The notes under the pieces: model-generated
The model's database searches: none
Told to the model about the DNA's origin: nothing
What the model saw: the letters and a program-made list of their open reading frames with translations, nothing else
Shown here: one piece after another, positions 1 through 8,491 of the stretch
Position numbering within the stretch: position 1 is the stretch's first letter
How the letters are laid out: every line of letters starts with the position of its first letter
DNA from: Anabaena sp. WA102
GTDB lineage: Bacteria; Cyanobacteriota; Cyanobacteriia; Cyanobacteriales; Nostocaceae
DNA: 64,000 nt
Direction: 5' to 3'
Assembly (NCBI RefSeq): GCF_001277295.1
Contig: NZ_CP011456.1
Coordinates: 2,418,001 to 2,482,000, forward strand
Position numbers and translations under genes: made by a program

Positions 1-48
1 TGCGCTAGTCTAACTAGTTGGGCTATATATCTCAAAAATAGGAGAGAA

Positions 49-1080
49 ATGACTGTCAGTATTGCTACTGTGGATTTATTTTGTGGTGCTGGAGGACTAA
101 CTCATGGATTTGAGCAAGCAGGTCTTCCGGTAAAAGTTGGGTATGATATTGATCCTGCCTGTAAGTTTCCTTATGAACATAATAACAAAGCGAAGTTTAT
201 ATTACAAGATATAGAGAATCTTAGCGGTTCTGATTTAGCAGAGCATTTTTCTGGAAGCAGTATAAAAATCTTAGCAGGATGTGCGCCTTGTCAACCATTC
301 TCTAATTATTCAAGACGTTATAATGACAAACAATCTAAATGGAAACTTTTACAAGATTTTGTCCGTTTAGTCAAAGAATCTGAACCAGATATCATTTCTA
401 TGGAAAATGTGCTTCAGTTAAAATATCATGCAGTTTTTCAGGAATTTATTGAGAATTTAGCAAATTCAAAGTATTATATCGAGCCTTATGAAGTTAATTG
501 TCTAAATTACGGAATCCCTCAATCTCGAAGACGTTTAGTTTTACTTGCTTCAAAATTTGGTAAAATCAATTTAATTCCACAAACTCATAATAAAGAAAGA
601 TACGAAACGGTTAGAAAAACTATTGCATATTTAGAACCACTAGCTGCGGGTGAACAATCTAAAACTGATAAACTCCATTTATGCAGCAAATTGTCTAACC
701 TTAATCTTAAACGTATTCGGGCTTCAAAACCTGGAGGAACTTGGCGAGATTGGCCTCCAGAATTAATTGCTAAATGTCATACAAAAAAGACTGGTAAAAG
801 TTATTCTAGTGTATATGGTCGCATGGAATGGGACAAACCTGGACCCACTATCACAACACAATGTTTTGGCTTTGGTAATGGTAGATTTGGACATCCTGAA
901 CAAGATAGAGCTATTACATTGAGAGAAGCAGCATTACTACAAACTTTTCCAGCAAATTACCAATTCATAGCTCCTCATGAAAATTTAGCAGCTATTTCTA
1001 TAGGAAGATTAATTGGTAATGCTGTTCCTGTTAAATTGGGAGAAGTTATAGGGAGGAGTATTTTGGAGCATCTCCAATAA
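49..1080 (+). CDS. DNA (cytosine-5-)-methyltransferase
   Basis: This protein of 343 residues transfers a methyl group from S-adenosylmethionine to C5 of cytosine in DNA. The C5-MTase motifs appear in order: motif I DLFCGAGG (9-16), the catalytic PCQ in APCQPFS with Cys81, ENV at 119-121, QSRRR at 158-162, and C-terminal GNAVPVKLGEVIG. A purine-rich ribosome site (GGAGAG) lies just before the ATG. The length is normal for a stand-alone MTase. The gene faces a HEPN-DUF262 pair on the opposite strand, ending 12 bp from it, so it probably provides self-protection or epigenetic marking for that pair. The target site cannot be read from sequence. Confidence 0.93.
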   Translation: MTVSIATVDLFCGAGGLTHGFEQAGLPVKVGYDIDPACKFPYEHNNKAKFILQDIENLSGSDLAEHFSGSSIKILAGCAPCQPFSNYSRRYNDKQSKWKLLQDFVRLVKESEPDIISMENVLQLKYHAVFQEFIENLANSKYYIEPYEVNCLNYGIPQSRRRLVLLASKFGKINLIPQTHNKERYETVRKTIAYLEPLAAGEQSKTDKLHLCSKLSNLNLKRIRASKPGGTWRDWPPELIAKCHTKKTGKSYSSVYGRMEWDKPGPTITTQCFGFGNGRFGHPEQDRAITLREAALLQTFPANYQFIAPHENLAAISIGRLIGNAVPVKLGEVIGRSILEHLQ

Positions 1081-1091
1081 ATATGTCAAAT

Positions 1092-1778
1092 TTATCTATT
1101 GTCCGAATGTAAATACTCTTGGTTATCTAAATAATTTTCAATGTTTATCAATATCTGTCTAAGATATTCTACCACTTCGTCTTTAATCTGTACAATATCT
1201 CCAATTGTCACAGTTCTACCAACACTTGCAAATGATTTATTACCATGTGCTAAATCATTCCTTTTTTCCATAACAGCATCTAAATTTTCACCATGCTTTG
1301 TTTTAGTATAGTCAGTATGGCAAGAAAATCCATATTCCCTTGCTGTTTTTGCAATTTTATCTCTATTAACATTACCTGAAAATAATTTTCTCCTATTAAA
1401 CCCTGCTTTAATAATATCAGTAGAAATATCCGTTATTCTAGAATGAACATCATCAGGAGATCGATTCTTAAAATTATAAAGCACTATCTTCTTAACTTCG
1501 ATTCTAACAGAATCAAAAGAAACTCTCCTGCTCTTTAGCTCCTCAAAAATAGCTTCTATAGCATTACGCATAGTTGATTCTACTAAATTATAGAGAAGTA
1601 AAAAACCATTAGCTTTGAGAGTTATTACTAGTTCAGGATCAATAGGCTTAACTGTCTGATCTCCGTTCTCTTCTAATACTGTTAACTTAGTATTTTCCGC
1701 AGTTAATTCTTTCAGAAAGTTGAAGTATTTATTCACCTCTTCAACACGGGTATTGAAGTCTAAAATCACCGTTTGCAT
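1092..1778 (-). CDS. HEPN-domain protein, MAE_28990/MAE_18760-like putative RNase
   Basis: This 228-residue protein carries the HEPN signature R-x4-H as RNDLAH (Arg173 to His178), followed by Gly. In HEPN RNases this motif forms the composite active site at a dimer interface. The overall sequence (a long helical N-terminus with the motif near the C-terminus) resembles the MAE_28990/MAE_18760 group described from cyanobacteria, although that placement is from memory. The gene starts 6 bp after the stop of the DUF262 gene, so the two are co-transcribed. Inferred role: toxic RNase effector or regulator in a conflict system with the neighbouring DUF262 protein and DNA methyltransferase. No other domain is visible. 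Confidence 0.7.
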   Translation of the reverse strand: MQTVILDFNTRVEEVNKYFNFLKELTAENTKLTVLEENGDQTVKPIDPELVITLKANGFLLLYNLVESTMRNAIEAIFEELKSRRVSFDSVRIEVKKIVLYNFKNRSPDDVHSRITDISTDIIKAGFNRRKLFSGNVNRDKIAKTAREYGFSCHTDYTKTKHGENLDAVMEKRNDLAHGNKSFASVGRTVTIGDIVQIKDEVVEYLRQILINIENYLDNQEYLHSDNR

Positions 1779-1784
1779 AGTAAA

Positions 1785-2882
1785 TTATTTCAAAATTTGA
1801 TCACGAACATATTCAATACGAGCAATTACTTTAGGTTTGGAATTACTTGAGTCCGAGGTAGTATGTGTTTTAAACTCTTGTGAATCTAACCATTTCATTG
1901 ATTTTGGTACCAAATCACTGTTCTCTCTCAAAGCAAGTGCAACACCTACAGAAATAGCTTCAAATCTAATTCTTGGTGTTCTGACATGACCTGTTCCCTT
2001 GGTAAATCCATTTGGTATATATTTTTCGACAAAATCTAACATTCTATAAAATTCATTTTTCATTTCCTCTTTGTTTATTTCATTGTTATTATGTTCTTTT
2101 AGATATTCATCCAGAAACAGATCAACTCGATGACCAAAATTCTTATAATTATTTAGATATGCAAAAAAACGTAACACAAATTCCTCTCGTTCTCGTTTAA
2201 GTTTAGCAGCATCTGATAATGGGCATAGTTGATCGAATTTAGGATATTTAGCTAATTCTTCAAGAATTTTAACAAACGGACCAGGGGATACACCTCTACG
2301 TATCTCCATGTCATTCAATGGCACACTACCTGTGTTGATGCGTTCAAATAAGTCTCTCCGTGTTTCTTCATCGGCTTTATCAGTCAATACAATCATGCGA
2401 AGATTAGCTCGATTGAAGCGTCTTTGTCTTGCAAGGGGTAAATCTTTGAATTTGAAGTTATTGAGTTGTGTCAATTTTTCTAGTCCAGATAGCTTTAGCT
2501 CATTATTAATAAATCTACGTAAAGTACGAATACGTTGAGTACCATCAACAATTTCTAGCCGAGCTAAATCATCAATATCATAATCTTTCGGTCGCAAATC
2601 AGCAACAAAGATATATGGAATTGGGAGTTCTAGCATAATAGATTCAATAAACTTTGACTGTCGAGCTTCTTCCCAAATCATGTGTCGTTGATAGTCTGGT
2701 ATATACAACTCACTGGTGTCATCCTCTAATCCCTCTGTATATTTCTTGACTAGTACCTCTACTGGGTATTCTTTGGTGTCATAGTCAACTACTTTCTGTT
2801 TTTCCCGAATTTCCATTTCCGCAGCTTGTTTTTGCTCATCAGTAATTTCTATTTCTGGCGGTATATTTTTTGGTTTTGCCAT
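1785..2882 (-). CDS. DUF262 (ParB/GmrS-like) family protein
   Basis: This 365-residue protein has the DUF262 hallmarks IPDYQR (61-66) and DGTQR (113-117), which form the ParB-like nucleotide-binding/hydrolysis fold also seen in GmrS of type IV restriction enzymes. The DUF1524/HNH-type nuclease half of GmrSD is not present, so cutting activity would have to come from elsewhere, perhaps the HEPN partner directly downstream. The N-terminus is charged and probably disordered. It is the first gene of a two-gene operon read leftwards. A palindrome about 45 bp before its ATG could be an operator. Function in defence is inference from family and neighbours. Confidence 0.8.
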   Translation of the reverse strand: MAKPKNIPPEIEITDEQKQAAEMEIREKQKVVDYDTKEYPVEVLVKKYTEGLEDDTSELYIPDYQRHMIWEEARQSKFIESIMLELPIPYIFVADLRPKDYDIDDLARLEIVDGTQRIRTLRRFINNELKLSGLEKLTQLNNFKFKDLPLARQRRFNRANLRMIVLTDKADEETRRDLFERINTGSVPLNDMEIRRGVSPGPFVKILEELAKYPKFDQLCPLSDAAKLKREREEFVLRFFAYLNNYKNFGHRVDLFLDEYLKEHNNNEINKEEMKNEFYRMLDFVEKYIPNGFTKGTGHVRTPRIRFEAISVGVALALRENSDLVPKSMKWLDSQEFKTHTTSDSSNSKPKVIARIEYVRDQILK

Positions 2883-2928
2883 TTGGCTCTCCAGCTTGAA
2901 TGCAATGGTTTTATTAGGATAATATCAC

Positions 2929-2945
2929 ATTCTCAAAATGAGAAT
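2929..2945. promoter_or_regulatory. Candidate operator palindrome upstream of the DUF262-HEPN pair
   Basis: ATTCTCA-AAA-TGAGAAT is a perfect 7-bp inverted repeat about 45 bp upstream of the DUF262 start. Read on the minus strand it is followed by an AT-rich TATTAT segment that could act as a -10 box. Position and symmetry suggest a repressor site; no cognate regulator is visible nearby. Confidence 0.4.
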
Positions 2946-3049
2946 TGCTGCGATCGCTAGGTCGTGCTATCTTTAATTCCTTCTGTCCCGTAAGGGATAC
3001 GAGACGCTATCGCTACCAACTACCCAATAAGCGGTAAAATGTTGAAGGT

Positions 3050-4399
3050 TTATAATGTATAGGTGAAATTGTTTACCAACATACCGGGAACTAAACTTCC
3101 TCCTAATTGTCGGCTTCCGTAAGTTCCGACTTCGGGAATAAATTCTTGGAAGTTGGTTAAATCAACGAGATTTTCTGCACCCCAAAAACGATAGAGACTT
3201 TCATCAAAGCGCAGGTTGGCTATGGGGGCAATGATTTCGCCGTTTTCTACCCAAAAGCACGCATAACGAGTCATTCCTGTAATTCTGCCAGATGGGCGAT
3301 CGCTCCAATTCAAATAATGTAAATTAGAAACATATAATCCTGTATCTAAACTGGGTAAAATCTGCTCAAAAGCCAAATTACCAAGGCTGATTTCTGGAGA
3401 ACGTAATGTTTCTGAACCATTCGCACCATTAGCAGGTTTATTATATTCCTTCGCAGTGCGAGAATTAACTAAGCTATTAATTAAAATCCCTTTTTCAATT
3501 AATGTTAATTCCGGTGCAGCTATTTCTCCCAAATTATTAAATCTGGGAACTAAACCACTTTGAAAATTTTCTTTTAATGTGAATTTTGGGGAAAGTTGTT
3601 TTTCTTGACGTGATAAAGCAGCTAAAGCACTATTACCTTGTTGAATATCAGCTTCACTGATAGCACCCCAGGAAAGCATACCCAATAATTCAGCCACCGC
3701 AGCCGGAGCAAAATAAGTTTTATATTGTCCTTTGGGTAATTCTTTAACTGGACGAGATAGCATTTCTATTTGCTGTTTCCCATCATTTATTTTAGCTAAA
3801 TAAGCAGCTTCATTCCATTCACTTCCGGCAAAAGTTCCTTTTACAGCTTGTCCTGATGCCATAAATAAGGAATAATCTAAGTTAAATGAATCAGTCACAA
3901 ACCAGTGTTTTTGTCCGCTAGAATCACCATAACCTCTGATAACAATTCCTCCAGCATACATTCCCGTAAAATCTAAATTAGTCACAGTTTCGAGGATACT
4001 GGGAACTAATATTTCTGGAGTTAATAATTTACCAGTATTAATTTCTCGACTGCTATTATTTCCTGATGGTAAAACCAAATAAGGATCAATTGGTAATAAT
4101 GGTAATTCATCACGTAATTCTTGTAAAGCGGTGGATGCTAATTCCCAATCTACGTCCCAATTTCCAGTCAAGGGAAACTGACGAGAACTACTGCGTTGAT
4201 TAGCCATTAAGGTCAATTGAATCGAACCATCATGAACACAACCTGTTTGTCTCACTTTCGCAGAATTAAAGCGGGTAAATTGACTGCTTTCGCTGCTAAG
4301 TCTGACGGTGAAATGTTCATGTTCTGCTTTTTTATTCAGCAGAGTTTCGATGAGTTGATTAAAAGTTTTTTCTAAAGTTGATAATTCTTCAAGTTTCAT
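3050..4399 (-). CDS. tldE: TldE/PmbA-family protein (partner of TldD metalloprotease)
   Basis: This 449-residue protein belongs to the TldD/PmbA superfamily but lacks the HExxxH zinc site found in the TldD gene of this window, as expected for the TldE/PmbA subunit. In the family, the TldD-TldE heterodimer degrades unfolded peptides and processes peptide natural products. C-terminal family features are present, including a segment ending in GSYGSRQLGG-like glycine-rich sequence and VPGMLVNNFTYTL. Its partner tldD lies 4 kb upstream on the same strand, separated by a repeat-rich island. The Uma2 gene directly upstream ends 3 bp before its start. Confidence 0.85.
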   Translation of the reverse strand: MKLEELSTLEKTFNQLIETLLNKKAEHEHFTVRLSSESSQFTRFNSAKVRQTGCVHDGSIQLTLMANQRSSSRQFPLTGNWDVDWELASTALQELRDELPLLPIDPYLVLPSGNNSSREINTGKLLTPEILVPSILETVTNLDFTGMYAGGIVIRGYGDSSGQKHWFVTDSFNLDYSLFMASGQAVKGTFAGSEWNEAAYLAKINDGKQQIEMLSRPVKELPKGQYKTYFAPAAVAELLGMLSWGAISEADIQQGNSALAALSRQEKQLSPKFTLKENFQSGLVPRFNNLGEIAAPELTLIEKGILINSLVNSRTAKEYNKPANGANGSETLRSPEISLGNLAFEQILPSLDTGLYVSNLHYLNWSDRPSGRITGMTRYACFWVENGEIIAPIANLRFDESLYRFWGAENLVDLTNFQEFIPEVGTYGSRQLGGSLVPGMLVNNFTYTL

Positions 4400-4402
4400 G
4401 GT

Positions 4403-5167
4403 TTAAATTGTATCTGGATCAATATTTAATTCTCGCAATTTTGCGGCTAAACGTTCTGCTCTTCTAGCTTCCCATTCGGCTCTTTGGGTTTCTATTTTTG
4501 CTCTTTGGGCTTCTATTTCGGCTCTTTGCATTTGTATTGCTGTTTTTTTAGTCTCCTCTTCTGCGGTTTCTTCCGGTGTAGGAACTAACTCTCCTGCTGG
4601 GGTAAAATACCTTAATAGTCCTTGGTTAATTCCTAAGTATAAACCTAACTGTTGACTCCATAAATGTCCTTTTTCATTGGGTTCTAAAGGTTGATATTTA
4701 TTATCTACTAAATGAAAACCTGCAAATTCTAGTGTATAAGGGTCAAACCAAAAGTAATCCGGTGTGCGGAAAGTATTTTGATAAAGTTCTTTTTTGTATT
4801 CTCTATCAGTATTAGCTGTACTTGGTGAAAGAATTTCTAAAATGAAATTAGGATATTTACCATCTTCTTCCCACACTACCCAACTTTTCCGAGTTTTGCG
4901 TTCAGTTTCCAAGACGACGAAAAAATCAGGACCTCGGAAAAATTGTGATTTTTTTTGATTAGGACTATAGTAAATAGTCAAATTTCCCGCAGCATAGAAA
5001 TCTGTTCTACCTTTCCATAACCATTCTAAACATTTGAAAAGTAAAATTATTTGTCGTAGATGTAGTTCTGTTTCCACGGGAGGTTCATCACTATATAAAT
5101 CACTAGGAGGAAATATTACATCTGGGAAGATGTTTTCTTTGCATTCTAATTCTTGAGTAATCATCAT
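4403..5167 (-). CDS. Uma2-family (DUF820) putative restriction endonuclease, copy 1
   Basis: This 254-residue protein has the PD-(D/E)XK-like Uma2 core: RGPDFFVVL, then NFILEILSPST and REYKKELYQ, giving the D...E-x-K type active site. A C-terminal coiled coil rich in Glu, Arg and Ala (about 205-245) contains short repeats of the type AEIEAQRAKIE. Uma2 proteins are greatly expanded in cyanobacteria and their biological role is not established. This copy is nearly identical through the core to the next gene upstream, so the two are a recent duplication. It sits between the copies of a GTTGGGTT palindrome and tldE. Confidence 0.85.
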   Translation of the reverse strand: MMITQELECKENIFPDVIFPPSDLYSDEPPVETELHLRQIILLFKCLEWLWKGRTDFYAAGNLTIYYSPNQKKSQFFRGPDFFVVLETERKTRKSWVVWEEDGKYPNFILEILSPSTANTDREYKKELYQNTFRTPDYFWFDPYTLEFAGFHLVDNKYQPLEPNEKGHLWSQQLGLYLGINQGLLRYFTPAGELVPTPEETAEEETKKTAIQMQRAEIEAQRAKIETQRAEWEARRAERLAAKLRELNIDPDTI

Positions 5168-5207
5168 GATATGATACCAAGTAGTTATTTATTGATTATA
5201 GCATTAC

Positions 5208-5280
5208 GTAGGTTGGGTTGAGAAAACCCAACATTATATTATTCTTTTGTTGGGTTAAGCGACAGCGCAACCGAACCTAC
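5208..5280. repeat. Dispersed palindromic repeat (GTTGGGTT family)
   Basis: The ends GTAGGTTGGGTTG and CAACCGAACCTAC are inverted copies, and an inner hairpin TTGGGTT-gagaa-AACCCAA is also present. Closely related copies occur at 6148-6220, 7169-7200, 8427-8458, 22206-22236 and 28981-29062, always between genes. Confidence 0.85.
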
Positions 5281-5405
5281 ATGACTAAAGGGTGTTTTGT
5301 TTGTTTAATCTGTTGTATAAATTCGGTAGTATTCTGCTTAAATTATGAATCTAGACTTTTAAAACAACCTCCCAGGTTAAGCAACAGAGTAAATTAGCAA
5401 CTGGA

Positions 5406-6107
5406 TTAAATTGTATCAGGATCTATATTTAATTCCCGCAGTTTTGCTGCTAAACGTTCTGATTTTCTCGCTTCTTTTTCTGCTCTTTTAGTTTCCTGTT
5501 CTGCGGTTTCTTCAGGTGTGGGAACTAGCTCTCCTGCTGGGGTAAAATACCGTAATAGTCCTTGATAAATTCCTAAATATAAACCTAGCTGACGACTCCA
5601 CAAATGTCCTTGCTGATTTTGTTCTAAAGGTTGATATTCTCCGTCTACTAAATGAAAACCTGCAAATTCTAGTGTATAAGGGTCGAACCAAAAGTAATCC
5701 GGTGTGCGAAAAGTATTTTGATAAAGTTCTTTTTTATATTCTCTATCTGTATTAGCTGTAGTTGGTGAGAGAATTTCTAAAATGAAATTAGGATATTTAC
5801 CATCTTCTTCCCAAACAACCCAACTTTTCCGGGTTTTGCGTTCTGTTCCCAAGACAACAAAGAAATCTGGACCTCGGAAATATTCAGATTTTTTCTGATT
5901 AGGACTATAGTAAATGGTGAGATTTCCCGCAGCATAGAAATCATTTCTATCTTTCCATAACCATTTGAGACATTTAATTAAGAGCATAATTTGCTCTAGA
6001 TGTAGTTCTGTTTCCACAGTTGGTTCATCACTATATAAATCACTTGGGGGAAATATTACATCTTGGGAGATGTTTTCTTTACATTCTAATTCTTGAGTAA
6101 TCATCAT
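5406..6107 (-). CDS. Uma2-family (DUF820) putative restriction endonuclease, copy 2
   Basis: This 233-residue paralogue of the neighbouring Uma2 gene keeps the same core (RGPDFFVVLG, FILEILSPTT, DREYKKELYQ). It differs mainly at the N-terminus (TVETELHLEQIMLLIKCL) and in a shorter C-terminal coiled coil. The duplication unit extends into flanking DNA: the ATCATCATGAT-type start region, a GTAGTTATTT stretch and a GTTGGGTT palindrome are shared upstream, and a segment with AAGCAACAGAGTAA is shared downstream with the third, broken copy. DNase activity is predicted from family only. Confidence 0.85.
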   Translation of the reverse strand: MMITQELECKENISQDVIFPPSDLYSDEPTVETELHLEQIMLLIKCLKWLWKDRNDFYAAGNLTIYYSPNQKKSEYFRGPDFFVVLGTERKTRKSWVVWEEDGKYPNFILEILSPTTANTDREYKKELYQNTFRTPDYFWFDPYTLEFAGFHLVDGEYQPLEQNQQGHLWSRQLGLYLGIYQGLLRYFTPAGELVPTPEETAEQETKRAEKEARKSERLAAKLRELNIDPDTI

Positions 6108-6147
6108 GATGTGATACCAAGTAGTTATTTGTTGATTATAGCATTAT

Positions 6148-6220
6148 GTAGGTTGGGTTGAGAAAACCCAACATTATATTATTCTTTTGTTGGGTTGCGC
6201 TGTTGCTTAACCCAACCTAC
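6148..6220. repeat. Dispersed palindromic repeat (GTTGGGTT family)
   Basis: A second copy of the palindrome at 5208-5280, with ends GTAGGTTGGGTTG and CCCAACCTAC. It lies upstream of the second Uma2 gene and was probably duplicated together with it. Confidence 0.85.
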
Positions 6221-6231
6221 ATGACTTTGAT

Positions 6232-6857
6232 GATTTGAATAATTAAATATTTTTGTCTGAATCAGGATGTCCAGGATTAAAGGATTTACAGGATTTTTGT
6301 TGGGATTTGGATTTTGATGATTTGAATAATTAAATATTTTTGTCTGAATCAGGATGTCCAGGATTAAAGGATTTACAGGATTTTTGTTGGGATTTGGATT
6401 TTGATGATTTGAATAATTAAATATTTTTGTCTGAATCAGGATATCCAGGATTAAAGGATTTACAGGATTTTTGTATGAATTTGGATTTTGATGATTTGAA
6501 TAATTAAATATTTTTGTCTGAATCAGGATGTCCAGGATTAAAGGATTTACAGGATTTTTGTTGGGATTTGGATTTTGATGATTTGAATAATTAAATATTT
6601 TTGTCTGAATCAGGATATCCAGGATTAAAGGATTTACAGGATTTTTGTATGAATTTGGATTTTGATGATTTGAATAATTAAATATTTTTGTCTGAATCAG
6701 GATATCCAGGATTAAAGGATTTACAGGATTTTTGTATGAATTTGGATTTTGATGATTTGAATAATTAAATATTTTTGTCTGAATCAGGATATCCAGGATT
6801 AAAGGATTTACAGGATTTTTGTATGAATTTGGATTTTGATGATTTGAATAATTAAAT
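6232..6857. repeat. Tandem array of an 87-bp unit, seven full copies plus a partial
   Basis: The segment GATTTGAATAATTAAAT recurs at 6232, 6319, 6406, 6493, 6580, 6667, 6754 and 6841, exactly 87 bp apart. Units differ at few bases (for example GGATGTCC versus GGATATCC, TTGGGATTT versus ATGAATTT). Because 87 is a multiple of 3 and lacks stops in one frame, the minus strand is open for 242 codons (6179-6907) as a 29-residue repeat; I regard this frame as fortuitous. Inside each unit is a 38-bp core, GTCTGAATCAGGATnTCCAG and onward, that also occurs singly elsewhere in the window. Confidence 0.9.
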
Positions 6858-6994
6858 AATTGTGTGTTTCTCAAAGATAGTTCATTCAGAAAACAATTGA
6901 ATTCCATATATCCTGGGATACGCCACGCTATCAGGCTTTGTTATCATCATTGACAGAATTGGTAGATTAATAGAATTTGGTGATCATTAAAAAT

Positions 6995-7163
6995 ATTTAA
7001 TCTCTTCATCCTGTAAATCCTTAAATCCTGGATATCCTGATTCAGACAATAAATATTTAATCTCTTCATCCTGTAAATCCTTTAATCCTGGATATCCTGA
7101 TTCTGACATTATTCTGTAAATCCTTAAATCCTGGATATCCTGATTCAGACATTTTTATTATAT
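6995..7163. repeat. Inverted dispersed copies of the 87-bp unit core
   Basis: Three copies of the sequence CCTGTAAATCCTTnAATCC followed by TGGATATCCTGATTC run in the opposite orientation to the array at 6232-6857. Single related copies lie at 11976-12015 and 12092-12136 between the DUF2288 gene and plsC. A GTTGGGTT palindrome half (7169-7200) follows. Confidence 0.8.
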
Positions 7164-7213
7164 CTTTTGTTGGGTTGCGTTGTCGCTTAACCCAACCTAC
7201 ATGACTGATATTT

Positions 7214-7911
7214 TCACGGCTTAATTAAAGATTCCTCAGACTGACGATATTTAGCAATTAATTTACGTCTTTTTAAGGGTGGATAAAGCAGCATGAAAAG
7301 TGTCGTTAAACCTGTTCCAGTCAGTGCTAACAAAATAAATGAGTTAAAGCCTATTATTATTCCCGTTCCCACACTAATTCCCAATCCTATACTACTCAAT
7401 ATGAGTAGTATTAGTATATTAGTAAACAAGTTTTTAGCCTCTTTAGCCATGTCCACAGCCAAAGTCACAGCCATAACCATACTTATAGCCGTAACCACAC
7501 CCACAGTCACAGCCCAACCCACACCCACAGTCACAGCCCGACCCACAGCCATAGCGCAACCCACACCCCAACCCACACCCACAGCCATAGCCTCATTTCG
7601 ACAGTAAATAAACGTTATACAGCCGCACACCACGCCGAATACATAATTAGATATTGCAAATAACTGGGAATACCAGGATGATTTAATCCTTTAAGTACCT
7701 GTATTTCTCGTGCGTGGGCTTCTGAACCAGACCAACTTGAACCCGCTTGAGCAAAACAAAACTGTTTGATTACTTCTGGTTGGTTTGTGTTAAGATTTGT
7801 TGCTAACCAAGTAATTCTACCACCTTCGCGGTTGCGTCCTAATTCTCTAATAACCTCATAGCCTTGTGCTTGAAAATCTGGGTAGATGCTCATACTTCTC
7901 AGAGGTAACAA
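7214..7911 (-). pseudogene. Remnant of a membrane-anchored Ser/Thr protein kinase
   Basis: Reading leftwards from 7911, the first frame encodes the start of a cyanobacterial kinase: a YEVIRELGRNREGG-type glycine loop, the Val-Ile-Lys of the ATP site and LNHPGIPSYL. It then breaks after about 85 residues. A second frame (7633-7214) continues with Ala/Val/Gly-rich repeats and two hydrophobic segments (ILLILSSIGLGI, FILLALTGTGLTTLFMLL), as found at the C-terminus of such kinases. The catalytic HRD and DFG parts, some 200 or more residues, are missing. I read this as one gene inactivated by an internal deletion with a frame change. A short plus-strand frame here is only the complement. Confidence 0.75.
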
Positions 7912-7938
7912 GTATAGTAGTATATTTTAATTTTACCA

Positions 7939-8061
7939 TAAGTAGGTTGGCGTTGAAAATTGTCGTTATGGCAAGGCAAAAGGCAAGAGGCAAGAGTGAA
8001 GAGGGTTTAGGCGATTTTACATTTCTTTACACAGTTTGGTTTTATTGTGTTCACCTACTTA
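7939..8061. mobile_element. 123-bp MITE-like element, copy 1
   Basis: The ends are TAAGTAGGTt and aACCTACTTA (inverted). The interior includes GGCGTTGAAAATTGTCGTTA, GGCAAGAGGCAAGAG and ACACAGTTTGGTTTTATTGT. A second copy with the same order of segments is at 59810-59924, upstream of another Ser/Thr kinase gene. No coding capacity. Confidence 0.75.
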
Positions 8062-8124
8062 ATCTGAATTTAGACGTTTAAAACAACCTGTTAGATTAAG
8101 CAACAGAGTAACCTAGCAACGGGA

Positions 8125-8379
8125 TTAAATTCTATCAGGATTTATATTTAGTTCCCGCAATTTTGCTGCTAAACGTTCTGATTTTCTCGCTTCTTTTTCT
8201 GCGGTTTCTTCAGGTGTGGGAACTAACTCTCCTGCTGGGGTAAAATACCTTAACAGTCCTTGGTGAATTCCTAAATATAAACCTAACTGTTCACTCCATA
8301 AATGTCCTTTTTCATTGGGTTCTAAAGGTTGATATTTATATTGATATGGCATCAAGTAGTTACTTGTTGATTGTAGCAT
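8125..8379 (-). pseudogene. Uma2-family gene remnant, copy 3 (N-terminus and core deleted)
   Basis: The last 70 or so residues match the C-terminus of the two Uma2 genes at 4403-6107 (YKYQPLEPNEKGHLWS, LLRYFTPAGELVPTPEE, AAKLRELNINPDRI). Just before this, the DNA jumps to sequence that in the intact copies lies upstream of the start codon (GATATGGCATCAAGTAG compared with GATATGATACCAAGTAG). A deletion of roughly 480 bp therefore removed the start and the nuclease core. The 84-codon frame has an ATG by chance and is unlikely to be functional. Confidence 0.85.
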
Positions 8380-8426
8380 TAATTCAAGATTAATAATATA
8401 ATAATGTATTAATCTTTAATCTTTTT

Positions 8427-8458
8427 GTTGGGTTGCGCTGTCGCTTAACCCAACCTAC
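8427..8458. repeat. Dispersed palindromic repeat (GTTGGGTT family), half copy
   Basis: GTTGGGTTGCGCTGTCGC followed by TTAACCCAACCTAC, matching the right half of the element at 6148-6220. It marks the boundary between the variable island and tldD. Confidence 0.8.
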
Positions 8459-8491
8459 TTTAACTCACCACAACCTAAATCAGAAAATTCA

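Noticed and set aside
6232..6857. CRISPR array
   Set aside because: The unit is 87 bp with almost no variable spacer sequence between repeats, and no cas genes are present.
6179..6907. 242-codon minus-strand frame over the 87-bp array as a gene
   Set aside because: It is made wholly of an intergenic repeat whose period is a multiple of 3, starts and ends in unrelated palindromic DNA and lacks a ribosome site; I list it as a repeat.
7293..7607. Pro/Thr/Ala-rich 104-codon frame on the plus strand
   Set aside because: It is the complement of the Ala/Val/Gly-rich repeats in the kinase remnant and has no independent support.
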